Notes under the pieces: model-generated
What the model saw: only the letters and a program-made list of their open reading frames with translations
What the model was told of the DNA's origin: nothing
Database searches by the model: none
In this document: piece by piece, positions 46,886 to 56,695 of the stretch
Layout: each line of letters starts with the position of its first letter
Numbering within the stretch: the first letter of the stretch is position 1
Translations under genes and position numbers: made by a program
Assembly: GCF_000407605.1 (NCBI RefSeq)
Contig: NZ_ASWO01000005.1
Span: 627,227-691,226 of the forward strand
From: Enterococcus sulfureus ATCC 49903
GTDB taxonomy: Bacteria > Bacillota > Bacilli > Lactobacillales > Enterococcaceae
Direction: 5' to 3'
Length of the DNA stretch: 64,000 bases

Positions 46886-48662
46886 AGACTTCTGCACTTT
46901 GTAGAGCATACATGTCGGCATAAAGCCCCATTTGCTCGATCAATTGTTCATGTGTCCCACGTTCTACGATTTTCCCGTGATCTAACACTAAAATCAAATC
47001 AGCATCTTTAATGGTCGACAAGCGATGAGCGATGGCGATCGTCGTTCGACCACGGCGCATATTTTGTAAGCCTTCTTGAATGAATCCTTCTGTTTCGGTA
47101 TCGATATTAGCGGTTGCTTCATCTAAAATCAAAATTTTCGGTTGCGTAACGATCGTTCGCGCAAATGAAATCAATTGGCGTTGCCCGCTAGAATATCCCG
47201 CACCACGTTCGATTACTTTAGCCTGATACCCGCCAGGTAATTTTTGAATAAACGTGTCCGCTTGTACAAATCGAGCGGCTTCTTCGACTTCAAATTGTGT
47301 GATTTTTGGATTCATCAGACGAATATTGTCACTGATATCTCCATAAAATAAGAAGGCATCTTGTAGTACTAATCCTAATTTTTCACGCAACTCCGTTAAC
47401 GAAAATTCGCGAATATCACGATCATCGATTAAGACTTGTCCTTCACCAAATTCATAAAAACGCATCAATACATTGATAATCGAACTTTTTCCACTACCCG
47501 TATGCCCGACCAAGGCTACCGTTTGTCCTGGATAGGCAATAAACGAGATATCTTTTAATACCGGATGTTGCCCATCATAAGAAAACGTCACATGACGAAA
47601 TTCGATTTTCCCTTGGGTCACAGTAGCGTCGGCTTTTGCATAAGGTTGTGGCGTTGCTTCTTCATGGTCTAATATCGCTAAGATCCGGCTACTGGCTACG
47701 ATTCCATCTGTAAAAACACTTAATGAATCCATCATTTGAGTCATCGGATTAAAAAAGCTCGATACGTACGTTGTAAAAGCATAGATCAAGCCAACTTCGA
47801 TCGGAGACTGCATCGCGTCGATCCCAAATAAACTCAACGAAACTGCTACTGCTAGAGCATATAATAAATTAATAATTGGGGCCAAAAGCAAAGAATTTGT
47901 ACGAATCATCGCAAAACGTGTAGCCAAATAATCATTATTTGTCGCTTCAAATTCACGATTCAAACGCTCTTCTTGCCGAAACTGTTGGATAATACTCATT
48001 CCCGAGATCGATTCGTTCAACTTGGTATTTAACTGGCTCAAACGTTCACGCATTTGACGATAGATTTTCGAGCTGTATTTTTGATAATACCAAATCACAA
48101 ATAATAAGATCGGCAAAAACAATAAATTGATACAGGCAATTTTCGCATTGATTTGAAACATCGCGATAAATGACGACACGACAGCAAACACACCCGTAAT
48201 AACAGTTAAAAAGACATACCAAAATTCATTAAGCGACTCGGTATCGTTGGATACTCGGGATACGATCGATCCAGCCGGTGTTTGATCAAAGTAGCGCATA
48301 CCAAGTGTGTGTAACTTTTTAAATAGCACTAAACGTACATGTTGTAACGTTTTGAGCGAGGCCATCGAATACAAATAACTTTGGAAAAACCAAATGACGG
48401 CTTTCAACAGTGTCCCAATCAGATACAACAAACCAAAAAAGAGAATGATTTGTGTTGTAGCGGATTTAGTCGTCAAATAATTATCGATCAAATATTGTAA
48501 TACTTTTGGCATCAAGATATTTACGATCGCTAAAGCTAAAGAAAATCCAATCGCAATTAGATACGTCTTGCGATAGGCTTTGGTAAATTTGAGCATTCGT
48601 TTAATGATTACGAGTTGTTCTTTCAAAGGCAAGGATTTGGACCATTCTGACTGTTTTTCCAT
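46884..48662 (-). CDS. ABC exporter half-transporter (catalytic Walker B subunit)
   Basis: 592 residues: six membrane helices (about 35-325) fused to an ATPase domain. Walker A GHTGSGKSS, Walker B ILILDEATA with the catalytic Glu, but a degenerate signature, YSSGQRQ. It pairs with the neighbour at 48662-50413, whose defects are complementary. Together they match heterodimeric multidrug exporters such as BmrCD or LmrCD. The start overlaps the partner's stop (TAATG), so expression is coupled. Confidence 0.94.
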   Translation of the reverse strand: MEKQSEWSKSLPLKEQLVIIKRMLKFTKAYRKTYLIAIGFSLALAIVNILMPKVLQYLIDNYLTTKSATTQIILFFGLLYLIGTLLKAVIWFFQSYLYSMASLKTLQHVRLVLFKKLHTLGMRYFDQTPAGSIVSRVSNDTESLNEFWYVFLTVITGVFAVVSSFIAMFQINAKIACINLLFLPILLFVIWYYQKYSSKIYRQMRERLSQLNTKLNESISGMSIIQQFRQEERLNREFEATNNDYLATRFAMIRTNSLLLAPIINLLYALAVAVSLSLFGIDAMQSPIEVGLIYAFTTYVSSFFNPMTQMMDSLSVFTDGIVASSRILAILDHEEATPQPYAKADATVTQGKIEFRHVTFSYDGQHPVLKDISFIAYPGQTVALVGHTGSGKSSIINVLMRFYEFGEGQVLIDDRDIREFSLTELREKLGLVLQDAFLFYGDISDNIRLMNPKITQFEVEEAARFVQADTFIQKLPGGYQAKVIERGAGYSSGQRQLISFARTIVTQPKILILDEATANIDTETEGFIQEGLQNMRRGRTTIAIAHRLSTIKDADLILVLDHGKIVERGTHEQLIEQMGLYADMYALQSAEV

Positions 48663-50413
48663 TAGGCTTCTCCTCCTTCAATTTTTGCTTCGAGTTGTTG
48701 TTTTTCCCACATCTTACGGTACCACCCATCATACGCCAACAACTCGTGATGTGTCCCACGTTCAGTAATCTTCCCTTCATCAAGGACTACGATCTCATCT
48801 GCATGCATCACGCTACTTAAACGATGCGCAGCGATAATCGTCGTTTGTCGATGGTGTGCTGTGCGTAGTTGAGTTAAGATTTTTTCTTCGGTTTTTGCAT
48901 CCACTGCCGATAAAGCATCATCTAAAATCAACAGTTCCGGTCGAACGACTAAAGCCCGAGCAATCGACAACCGTTGCTTTTGACCACCAGATAAGGACAC
49001 CCCTCGTTCGCCGACCATCGTGTCATAGCCTTCTGGTAATTGCAAGATATCTTCATGAATCGCCGCTATTTTCGCTGCTTGATAGACTTGTTCTTTGGGT
49101 AAAGTCGGGTTAGCAAAGCGAATATTGTCTAAAATCGTCATTGAAAACAAGAAATGATCTTGCGGGACATACCCAATCGATTGCAACAACGCATCTAAGG
49201 TATATTGACTCAATCCATGTTGGCCAAATAAAATCTTGCCATCAAAATGATCGTATTCACGCAATAATAATTTCAACAGTGTCGTTTTTCCCGCTCCGGT
49301 CTTTCCAACTAGTCCTAACGTCTGGCCTTCTTTTAGGGTAATTTGAATCTCTTGTAGCGCAATGGCTTTTTGTTTAGGGTAATGAAATTCATTGATCGCA
49401 ATCGTCAAATCTCCATGAGCCTTCGTTTTGATCCCATGTTTTTCTTCGATAATATGCGTTTGATGCGCAAGGAGCGCTTCGATGCGATCATAACTGGCAT
49501 TTCCGCGTTCGATCACATTAAACAAGCGTCCGATCGCAAACATTGGCCACACCAACATCCCGATATAACTCACAAACGAAACCAATTGTCCAATTGTAAT
49601 GGTTCCATTCATGACATAGCGACCTCCAATAATGATCGTCAAGACATAAGAAAGTCCAATGATCAAAGTAATGGCCGGATCAAATAACGCATCTAAACGA
49701 TTGACCCGTTGATTTTTAACAATCGCGTGTTCGATCTTCGTTTCAAAGTCAGCGATATCTTCTTGTTCTTGACCAAATGTTTTGATGACTTTCATTCCGG
49801 TGATACTTTCTTGGGCTTTATCATTGATAGTTGAAAAAGCAGCTTGGGATTCACGAAACGCTGCGTGAATTTTTGACCCTAAAACCCGAGATGTTACGGC
49901 TAGTAAGGGTAATGGGATCATCGCTAAAATCGTCAAACGCCAATCTACAAATAATACCATGGCGACGATTGTCGAAATCCCGGTGATCAACGAATCAGCA
50001 AAGGTTAAGATTCCTGCTCCAGCAACGTTTTGAACCGCACTCACATCATTTGTCGCATGCGCCATTAGATCTCCGGTACGATGTTGTTGGTAAAATTCAT
50101 GATCCATTTTCGTAAAGTGACGAAACAGGCGCTCGCGTAAGCTTCGTTCTAAACGCGCAGCACTTCCCCAAATATTTGTCCGCCAAATAAAACGGAAAAC
50201 ATATTGTAAAATCGCCGCAATCACTAAAATACTGATCCACATCACTAAACGTGAACGCGTCAACACACGCCCATCGATTTCATCGATGATCACACCAATA
50301 ATTTTAGGCGGGATCAATTGGACGATCGCCACTACGATCAAGGCGATAATGCCAATGATATAGTGTTTTCTTTCGGCTTTAAAAAACCACCCTAACTTTT
50401 TAAATATCGACAC
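48662..50413 (-). CDS. ABC exporter half-transporter (partner, non-catalytic Walker B)
   Basis: 583 residues with six membrane helices and an ATPase domain. Walker A GKTGAGKTT, a canonical signature LSGGQKQR, but Walker B LLILDDALSA with Asp in place of the catalytic Glu. So only one of the two ATP sites of the heterodimer should hydrolyse well, as known for BmrC/LmrC. Upstream gene of the pair. The substrate is not known; drugs or lipids are typical. Confidence 0.94.
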   Translation of the reverse strand: MSIFKKLGWFFKAERKHYIIGIIALIVVAIVQLIPPKIIGVIIDEIDGRVLTRSRLVMWISILVIAAILQYVFRFIWRTNIWGSAARLERSLRERLFRHFTKMDHEFYQQHRTGDLMAHATNDVSAVQNVAGAGILTFADSLITGISTIVAMVLFVDWRLTILAMIPLPLLAVTSRVLGSKIHAAFRESQAAFSTINDKAQESITGMKVIKTFGQEQEDIADFETKIEHAIVKNQRVNRLDALFDPAITLIIGLSYVLTIIIGGRYVMNGTITIGQLVSFVSYIGMLVWPMFAIGRLFNVIERGNASYDRIEALLAHQTHIIEEKHGIKTKAHGDLTIAINEFHYPKQKAIALQEIQITLKEGQTLGLVGKTGAGKTTLLKLLLREYDHFDGKILFGQHGLSQYTLDALLQSIGYVPQDHFLFSMTILDNIRFANPTLPKEQVYQAAKIAAIHEDILQLPEGYDTMVGERGVSLSGGQKQRLSIARALVVRPELLILDDALSAVDAKTEEKILTQLRTAHHRQTTIIAAHRLSSVMHADEIVVLDEGKITERGTHHELLAYDGWYRKMWEKQQLEAKIEGGEA

Positions 50414-50437
50414 CTTGCTTCACTCCTTTTAGCGTCA

Positions 50438-50470
50438 GAAAAACGCGAACTAAAATATCAGCTCGCGTTC
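50438..50470 (-). terminator. Terminator after yneF
   Basis: AACGCGA pairs with TCGCGTT around a roughly 15-base loop, T-tail on the minus strand. Confidence 0.75.
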
Positions 50471-50477
50471 AAATCAA

Positions 50478-50684
50478 TTATTTTTGATTTTTCATTTGTT
50501 GCATCATTTGACGAATTTTTTTCTCAGATGGTTTTTGCCCCATCGACATCATCATTGAACGTAACATATCCTCGTTGATTGGAGGATTTTTTTTCAAGTA
50601 ATCTTGCATATATTTACGCGCTAAGAAAAAGCCACCTACAGCTCCTAAAGCCAATGCAACAATTGCCACTAATACGTACCACAT
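50478..50684 (-). CDS. YneF-family (UPF0154) membrane protein
   Basis: 68 residues: one N-terminal membrane helix (2-24) followed by [24 protein letters not shown], the hallmark of UPF0154. Conserved across Firmicutes; the function is not established. AAAGGAGT precedes the ATG. It sits upstream of the ABC pair but has a terminator of its own. Confidence 0.95.
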   Translation of the reverse strand: MWYVLVAIVALALGAVGGFFLARKYMQDYLKKNPPINEDMLRSMMMSMGQKPSEKKIRQMMQQMKNQK

Positions 50685-50767
50685 TTCGCAAACACTCCTT
50701 TCTTGAATGCACTCTCAATTTTCTATTTTACTAGAAAATAAAATAAAAACAATCCAAAAATCAAAAG

Positions 50768-51670
50768 TTAACCTTCTAAAATTTCCGCTTGGATCTTTTC
50801 GATCATCTGTGGATCAAATGTTTGCGTCCGAAACATCTCAATTTCGCGTTTATATGGTGCACGTTTTGTCTTTTTATCTTCCCCAACGTAAGGTGTTTCT
50901 AAAATTTTAGGTAACGTTAGTAATTGTGGATGATGAACGACGTGATTTAATGCCTCAAAGCCAATCGTTCCAAATCCGATATTGGCATGACGGTCTTTAT
51001 GAGACCCTTGTGGATTTTTTGAATCATTGACATGGAGGACCTTCAAGCGATCTAATCCAATAATATGATCAAACTCGTTTAATACCCCATCGAAATCTTC
51101 ACGAATATTGTAGCCAGCGTCATTCGTGTGACAGGTATCTAATGTAACCGATAATTTTTCATTCAAGGTAACTCCCTCAATGATTTGGGCTAATTCTTCA
51201 AATGTTCGTCCGATTTCGGTTCCTTTTCCAGCCATCGTCTCAAGTGCGATTTGTGGAATTTGATCTTTATCTAAGACTTCGTTCAACCCTTTGATGATTT
51301 GTTTGATTCCAGCATCTGCGCCTTCACCTACGTGTGCACCTGGATGTAAGGTGATTTGTGTAGCACCTAGCGCTTGAGCACGTCGAATTTCTTCACGTAA
51401 AAAATCAATTGCAAAGCCAAAATTTTGGGGTTTGATCGTATTGCCTAGGTTAATGATATAAGGTGCGTGGACAACGATATCACCTAAGTCATGTGACTCC
51501 ATAAAGGCTTTTCCGGCCTCAATATTTAATTCTTCAATTGGCTTACGGCGTGTATTTTGAGGTGCTCCAGTATAAATCATAAACGTTGTTGCATCATAAC
51601 TTGCTGCTTCTTTTGCTGAAGCGAGCAACATGTCTTTTCCACTCATGGAAACGTGTGATCCAATTCTCAT
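50768..51670 (-). CDS. nfo: Deoxyribonuclease IV (endonuclease IV)
   Basis: Apurinic/apyrimidinic endonuclease of base-excision repair with three zinc ions in a TIM barrel. IGSHVSM at the N-terminus, [50 protein letters not shown] and a final ILETP segment match the family signatures. The length (300) is normal. It follows tyrS after a terminator. Confidence 0.97.
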   Translation of the reverse strand: MRIGSHVSMSGKDMLLASAKEAASYDATTFMIYTGAPQNTRRKPIEELNIEAGKAFMESHDLGDIVVHAPYIINLGNTIKPQNFGFAIDFLREEIRRAQALGATQITLHPGAHVGEGADAGIKQIIKGLNEVLDKDQIPQIALETMAGKGTEIGRTFEELAQIIEGVTLNEKLSVTLDTCHTNDAGYNIREDFDGVLNEFDHIIGLDRLKVLHVNDSKNPQGSHKDRHANIGFGTIGFEALNHVVHHPQLLTLPKILETPYVGEDKKTKRAPYKREIEMFRTQTFDPQMIEKIQAEILEG

Positions 51671-51686
51671 AATCTGCTCCCTTCGT

Positions 51687-51717
51687 AAAAAAAGGTGCGC
51701 TATTTAGCGCACACTTT
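51687..51717 (-). terminator. Terminator after tyrS
   Basis: Stem GTGCGCTA / TAGCGCAC with a short loop and seven T on the minus strand. Confidence 0.85.
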
Positions 51718-52980
51718 TTAAAATGTTAATAAGAAATATTTTTTCTTTCCACGACGAATCACCACAAATTGGTCGGCTAATTTATCGTCTGATGTAATCG
51801 TATATTCTAGTTCCTGAACACGATCTCCATTGACATAAATCGCACCATTTTGTAAATCTTCACGTGCTTGACGTTTTGAAGAAGCAATGTTAGCTGCAAT
51901 CAGTAACTCTAATAATTGTTCAGAGTCTTCTGCTTTCACTTGGTAAGTCGGTACATCTTTAAACCCTTGCGTGATTTCCTCACCTGTCAATTGTTTGATT
52001 TCACCATTAAACAACGCATTAGAGATACGTACGGCTTGTTCGTAACGTTCTTTTCCATGAACAAGTGTCGTCACTTCTTTAGCCAAAGCTTTTTGTGCAA
52101 CCCGTGTTTCTGGTGCAGCAAGAAATTCTTGTTCGATCGCAGCGATTTCTTCTAATGATAAAAACGTGAAGTATTTTAAGAATTTGATGACATCACGATC
52201 ATCTGTATTGATCCAAAATTGGTAAAATTCATAAGGCGTTGTTTTTTCAGCATCTAACCAAACCGCATTGCCTTCTGTTTTCCCAAATTTTGTTCCATCG
52301 GCTTTCGTGATCAATGGCATAGTTAGTCCAAATCCTTGGACTTCTTTTTCACGACGTAATAATTCGATTCCTGATGTGATATTTCCCCATTGATCGCTAC
52401 CACCTAGTTGCAATAGACAACCATGTGTTTCATATAGTTTTAGAAAATCATATGCTTGCAACAATTGGTATGCAAATTCAGTATATGAAATACCGCTTTC
52501 GATACGACGTTTTACACTTTCTTTACTCATCATGTAATTGATCGTGAAGTTTTTACCGACATCACGTAAAAAATCGATCATTGAAATTTCGCCTAGCCAA
52601 TCATAGTTATTGGCAATGATCGCAGGAGTAGTCTCACTCTCAAAATCAATAAAGCGTGACAGTTGGTTTTTGATTTGATCCGACCATTGTTGAACAATAT
52701 CTAATGTGTTTAATTGGCGTTCTTGATCCTTAAATGAAGGATCACCAATCATACCGGTACCGCCACCAACTAATGCAATCGGCACATGTCCATTTTGTTG
52801 AAAACGACGAAGCATCAATACTGGTAGTAGATGTCCAATATGTAAGCTATCGGCTGTAGGATCAAATCCAACATATAATTTTACGGATTCCTCATTAAGT
52901 TGTTTTTCTAACGCAGCTTCATCGGTAGTTTGAAATACCAAGCCACGGTCTTTTAGTTCTTGAAAAAAGTCAGAACTCAT
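51718..52980 (-). CDS. tyrS: Tyrosine--tRNA ligase
   Basis: Class I synthetase, TyrS type 1. HIGH motif HIGHLLP at about 46, KMSKS variant KFGKT, and a C-terminal S4 RNA-binding domain (about 355-415). The length (420) is normal. AAGGGGG precedes the ATG. The 147-base upstream gap shows no T-box core, unlike glyQS. Confidence 0.97.
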   Translation of the reverse strand: MSSDFFQELKDRGLVFQTTDEAALEKQLNEESVKLYVGFDPTADSLHIGHLLPVLMLRRFQQNGHVPIALVGGGTGMIGDPSFKDQERQLNTLDIVQQWSDQIKNQLSRFIDFESETTPAIIANNYDWLGEISMIDFLRDVGKNFTINYMMSKESVKRRIESGISYTEFAYQLLQAYDFLKLYETHGCLLQLGGSDQWGNITSGIELLRREKEVQGFGLTMPLITKADGTKFGKTEGNAVWLDAEKTTPYEFYQFWINTDDRDVIKFLKYFTFLSLEEIAAIEQEFLAAPETRVAQKALAKEVTTLVHGKERYEQAVRISNALFNGEIKQLTGEEITQGFKDVPTYQVKAEDSEQLLELLIAANIASSKRQAREDLQNGAIYVNGDRVQELEYTITSDDKLADQFVVIRRGKKKYFLLTF

Positions 52981-53148
52981 ATTTTTTCCCCCTTACGGCG
53001 TAGTCATTCTCCATATTAACTGATATTTTTAATAAAGAAAAGCATCTAATGCAAATTCTTCTCATTTTCTACTCAAACGTCCACCTATCCATCTAATTCA
53101 TTTTTTGATATAATCATACAGAATAATATGAAAATTGAGGTGACCATT

Positions 53149-55482
53149 TTGGCACAAAAAAAAGTAACAAAGAACACAAGAAAAACACCTCGTTCCTCTG
53201 GTGGCTTATTTTATTTTAATGTAACAATGCGCGTGATCCAATCCTTGATATTATTTGTACTTTGTATTGGAATATTTGCAGCGTCACTTGGCCTTGGAAT
53301 CGGTGTGGGTTATTTTGCCTTTTTAGTAGAAGACACAAAACTGCCTAGTAAAAGCACACTGCAACAAGAACTAGGAAACATCTCGCAAACCTCGACATTG
53401 ACGTATGCAAATAATGACATCATCGCAACCGTTAACTCTGATTTACAACGGACGACTGTCAAATCTGATCAAATTTCAGATTTACTAAAGAAAGCCATCG
53501 TTGCAACAGAAGATGAAAATTTTTATGAACACAATGGATTTGTTCCAAAAGCCGTGTTACGTGCATTAGTTTCCGAAGTAACTGGAATTGGGAGTAGCGG
53601 AGGCTCAACATTAACTCAGCAGTTAGTCAAACAACAAATGCTGACAAATGAAACGACCTTCAAGCGTAAAGCAAATGAGATTATTTTATCTAGACAAGTC
53701 GATGATGTTTTTTCAAAAGATGAGATCGTCACGATGTATTTGAATGTTTCCCCATTTGGACGTAACAATAAAGGACAAAATATTGCGGGTGTCCAAGAAG
53801 CTGCTGAAGGGATTTTTGGTGTTCAACCTAATGAATTAAATCTTGCACAAGCGGCATTTATTGCCGGACTTCCTCAAAGTCCAATCAGTTATAGTCCTTA
53901 TAACGCTGATGGATCAATCAAAGAAGATGTCTCGCTTGGTCTGAAACGAAAAGACTTTGTCTTGTTTAGCATGTATCGCACGAAAGCGATCACCAAGCAA
54001 GAATATGAAGATGAAAAAAATTATGACTTAGCAAAAGACTTTTTACCGCAAGCACAGGCCAATCAAAATGAACAAAGTTATCTGTATTATGCCGTCTTAG
54101 ATCAAGCAAAAGAAGTGTTAGCACAAGAACTCGCGACACAAGCTAAAGTCAGCAAGCAAGATTATCAAAAAGAAAGTGTCAAGAACTCCTATGAAGAACT
54201 TGCAGAACAAAAAATGGCTTCAGGAGGCTATACAGTAAAATCGACGATCGATCCAGCAATCTATCAGGCGATGCAAGAAGCTGTAGCTGCAAATGGCTAC
54301 TTACTAGATGATGACACTGGTGTAGAGACACAAGTTGGGAATATCTTAATGGACAATAAGACCGGTAAGATTTTAGGTTTTGTTGGTGGACGTGACTTTT
54401 CAACGAATCAATTTGACCATGCTTTCGTATCTAAACGTCAAGCAGCTTCGGCAATTAAACCTGCATTAGTCTATGGACCGGCAATCGATCAAGGATTAAT
54501 CGGTTCGGAGTCTCGAATATCCAATTATGAAACCAATTGGGGCGGTGAAGGTGATGATAGCGGAGATGCGGTGGTCAATGCAACACAAATCAATATGAAC
54601 ACTTTCCAAACGGTTCGTGATGCAATCTCTTGGTCAAATAATATTCCGGCTTATCAGACGTATCAAGCCGTTTTGGCAAATGCAAAAGACGATCGTTTTG
54701 TTTACGATCAATATCTATCAAAAATGGATTATCCCGATTTAGATCAATGGAGCTATAAATCAGCACCTTTAGGGGTAATGGATATTACTGTCTTAGAACA
54801 AACTGCTGGTTTCCAGACTTTAGCCAACGGTGGAGCCTATCAAAAAGGACATATGATCGATACGATCACTGATTCTACTGGTAAAGTAGTATATAAATAC
54901 GATGAAAAACCAGTCCAAGTCTATTCTAAAGCAACTGCTTCCATTATGAACGATTTAATGCGTAGTGTTTTAGATAGCAAGATCACTACTCCTTATAAGA
55001 GTGTTTTAGGTTCCGTAAATGGTACCCTAGCTTCAGCTGATTGGATCGGAAAAACCGGTACTACTAATGATTATAAAGATTCATGGCTTATTGTCTCAAC
55101 TCCTTCAATTACCTTAAGTAGTTGGACTGGTCATGACGATAGTACTCCTTCTGATTCCGGTGCTGGGAAACGCCAAGCAAATTATATGGCTTACTTAGCA
55201 AATGCGATCTATCAAGCAAACCCAGATGTCGTGGGTGTATCTGAGAAATTCACACTAGATAATAGTGTGAAAAAAGAAAAAGTCGCTACATTTACTGGTG
55301 AAAAATTAGTCAATAATGTGACGATCAATAATTATAAAGTGAGTGTTCCAAGAGACACTACGACTTCTTATTGGGCAAAAGATGGCGTGAAAGATAGTAC
55401 GTTTAAATTTGGAATCGGTGGAACAGATGCTGATTATCTTAATTACTGGAGAACGATTGCCCCACGTATTCCAAGTAACTAA
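53149..55482 (+). CDS. Class A penicillin-binding protein (transglycosylase/transpeptidase)
   Basis: Bifunctional peptidoglycan synthase. Cytosolic basic tail, one membrane helix (about 30-55), GT51 domain with EDENFYEH and GGSTLTQQLVKQ, and a transpeptidase domain with SAIKP (SxxK), SWSNN (SxN) and GKTGTTND (KTG). It resembles pneumococcal PBP2a. Start: TTG 53149, seven bases after GAGGTG; the ATG at 53128 lies about seven bases after the expected transcription start from TATAAT at 53109. 777 residues. Confidence 0.94.
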   Translation: MAQKKVTKNTRKTPRSSGGLFYFNVTMRVIQSLILFVLCIGIFAASLGLGIGVGYFAFLVEDTKLPSKSTLQQELGNISQTSTLTYANNDIIATVNSDLQRTTVKSDQISDLLKKAIVATEDENFYEHNGFVPKAVLRALVSEVTGIGSSGGSTLTQQLVKQQMLTNETTFKRKANEIILSRQVDDVFSKDEIVTMYLNVSPFGRNNKGQNIAGVQEAAEGIFGVQPNELNLAQAAFIAGLPQSPISYSPYNADGSIKEDVSLGLKRKDFVLFSMYRTKAITKQEYEDEKNYDLAKDFLPQAQANQNEQSYLYYAVLDQAKEVLAQELATQAKVSKQDYQKESVKNSYEELAEQKMASGGYTVKSTIDPAIYQAMQEAVAANGYLLDDDTGVETQVGNILMDNKTGKILGFVGGRDFSTNQFDHAFVSKRQAASAIKPALVYGPAIDQGLIGSESRISNYETNWGGEGDDSGDAVVNATQINMNTFQTVRDAISWSNNIPAYQTYQAVLANAKDDRFVYDQYLSKMDYPDLDQWSYKSAPLGVMDITVLEQTAGFQTLANGGAYQKGHMIDTITDSTGKVVYKYDEKPVQVYSKATASIMNDLMRSVLDSKITTPYKSVLGSVNGTLASADWIGKTGTTNDYKDSWLIVSTPSITLSSWTGHDDSTPSDSGAGKRQANYMAYLANAIYQANPDVVGVSEKFTLDNSVKKEKVATFTGEKLVNNVTINNYKVSVPRDTTTSYWAKDGVKDSTFKFGIGGTDADYLNYWRTIAPRIPSN

Positions 55483-55514
55483 AAAAGATGTGCCAATTGG
55501 CACATCTTTTTTTT
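55481..55514. terminator. Bidirectional terminator (PBP / ccpA)
   Basis: 14-bp stem AAAAAAGATGTGCC / GGCACATCTTTTTT, loop AATT. Confidence 0.93.
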
Positions 55515-56514
55515 ATTTAGAAGATCCTTTTTCTACGATATGATATGGTAGTGTAATGGTTTTTTCTTCTACTTCTTCTTTGTTCATTAATTTTGTTAAT
55601 AGACGCATTGAAACTGCACCCAAGTCATATAAAGGTTGGCTGATACTTGTCAAACGTGGACGAGCAACTTCAGTCAACAATGAATTATTACTTGTGATAA
55701 TCTCAAACTCTTCTGGCACGTTGATACCGCGATCTAATAATCCATCTAAGATCCCGATCGCAAGTTCATCATCCGTCACGTAAGCCGCCGTTGCTCCACT
55801 ATTTAATAAACGATCGACTAAAGCTAAACCATCTTTAAAACTATAAGGTGTTTCAAAGATCAATCCTTCATTATAAGCCAAATCCGCTTCTTTCAAAGCT
55901 TCTTTGTATCCTGTTAAACGATTGTGTCCATTAATTGGATCAATCAACGCACCACTGATAAATGCGATTTTTTCGTTGCCATTTTTTGCAAGTAAACTTA
56001 CAGCATCTTTCGTTGCGGCTGTGTAATCGATATTTACACTTCCAACTTGTTCGTCTGGATCAATTGATCCTGCTAAAACTACGGGTGTTTTCGAACGTGA
56101 AAACTCTCCACGGATCTCATCTGTAATATGATGGCCCATAAAGATGATTCCATCGACTTGTTTAGCCAATAAGTTGTTTAGTACAGAAACTTCTTTCGCA
56201 CTTTCACCATCTGAATTGGTTAAAATAATATTGTATTTATACATCGTTGCAACATCATCGATACCACGTGCTAGAGAAGAGAAAAACATATTGCTGACGT
56301 TAGGAATAATAACCCCAACGGTAGTCGTTTTCTTACTTGCAAGCCCTCTAGCAACTGCATTAGGACGGTAATCTAAACGATCGATTACCTCTAAAACTTT
56401 TTTTCGTGTAACAGGTTTTACATTTGGGTTTCCGTTTACTACACGAGAAACTGTGGCCATTGAAACATTTGCTTCGCGGGCTACATCATAAATCGTAATG
56501 GTTTGTTTTTCCAT
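55513..56514 (-). CDS. ccpA: Catabolite control protein A
   Basis: LacI-family master regulator of carbon catabolite repression, active with HPr-Ser46-P made by HprK (hprK is in this window). Helix-turn-helix ITIYDVAREANVSMATVSRVVNG at 6-28, hinge helix NAVARGLASKK, and a periplasmic-binding-protein-like effector domain. The length (333) is normal. It is divergent from pepQ, the classical arrangement in lactic bacteria. Confidence 0.97.
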   Translation of the reverse strand: MEKQTITIYDVAREANVSMATVSRVVNGNPNVKPVTRKKVLEVIDRLDYRPNAVARGLASKKTTTVGVIIPNVSNMFFSSLARGIDDVATMYKYNIILTNSDGESAKEVSVLNNLLAKQVDGIIFMGHHITDEIRGEFSRSKTPVVLAGSIDPDEQVGSVNIDYTAATKDAVSLLAKNGNEKIAFISGALIDPINGHNRLTGYKEALKEADLAYNEGLIFETPYSFKDGLALVDRLLNSGATAAYVTDDELAIGILDGLLDRGINVPEEFEIITSNNSLLTEVARPRLTSISQPLYDLGAVSMRLLTKLMNKEEVEEKTITLPYHIVEKGSSK

Positions 56515-56568
56515 GATAGTGCTCCGTTCTTATATTTTTTCAGAAAATCTTATTTACATTTCCTATTA

Positions 56569-56597
56569 AGAATAGCAAAAAAACAGACATTATGCAA
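56569..56597 (-). promoter_or_regulatory. Promoter of ccpA
   Basis: TTGCAT (56592-56597), a 17-base spacer ending TGC, and TATTCT (56569-56574) on the minus strand. Confidence 0.5.
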
Positions 56598-56606
56598 CCG
56601 TTTTAT
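56593..56606. promoter_or_regulatory. Possible cre site overlapping the ccpA -35
   Basis: TGCAACCGTTTTAT has the central AACCGTT of a cre but three mismatches to TGWAANCGNTNWCA. It overlaps the -35 of ccpA, which would suit autoregulation. Confidence 0.35.
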
Positions 56607-56695
56607 TACGACTTTCATGAAATTTACTTTCTAGCCACCATCTAAAATCAATGCTAAAATAAGATGACTCGATATAGAAAGAAGGCTCATTTTAT

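Noticed and set aside
52981-53108. T-box or other riboswitch before tyrS
   Set aside because: The gap lacks the AGGGTGGNACCGCG core and is too short for a full leader.
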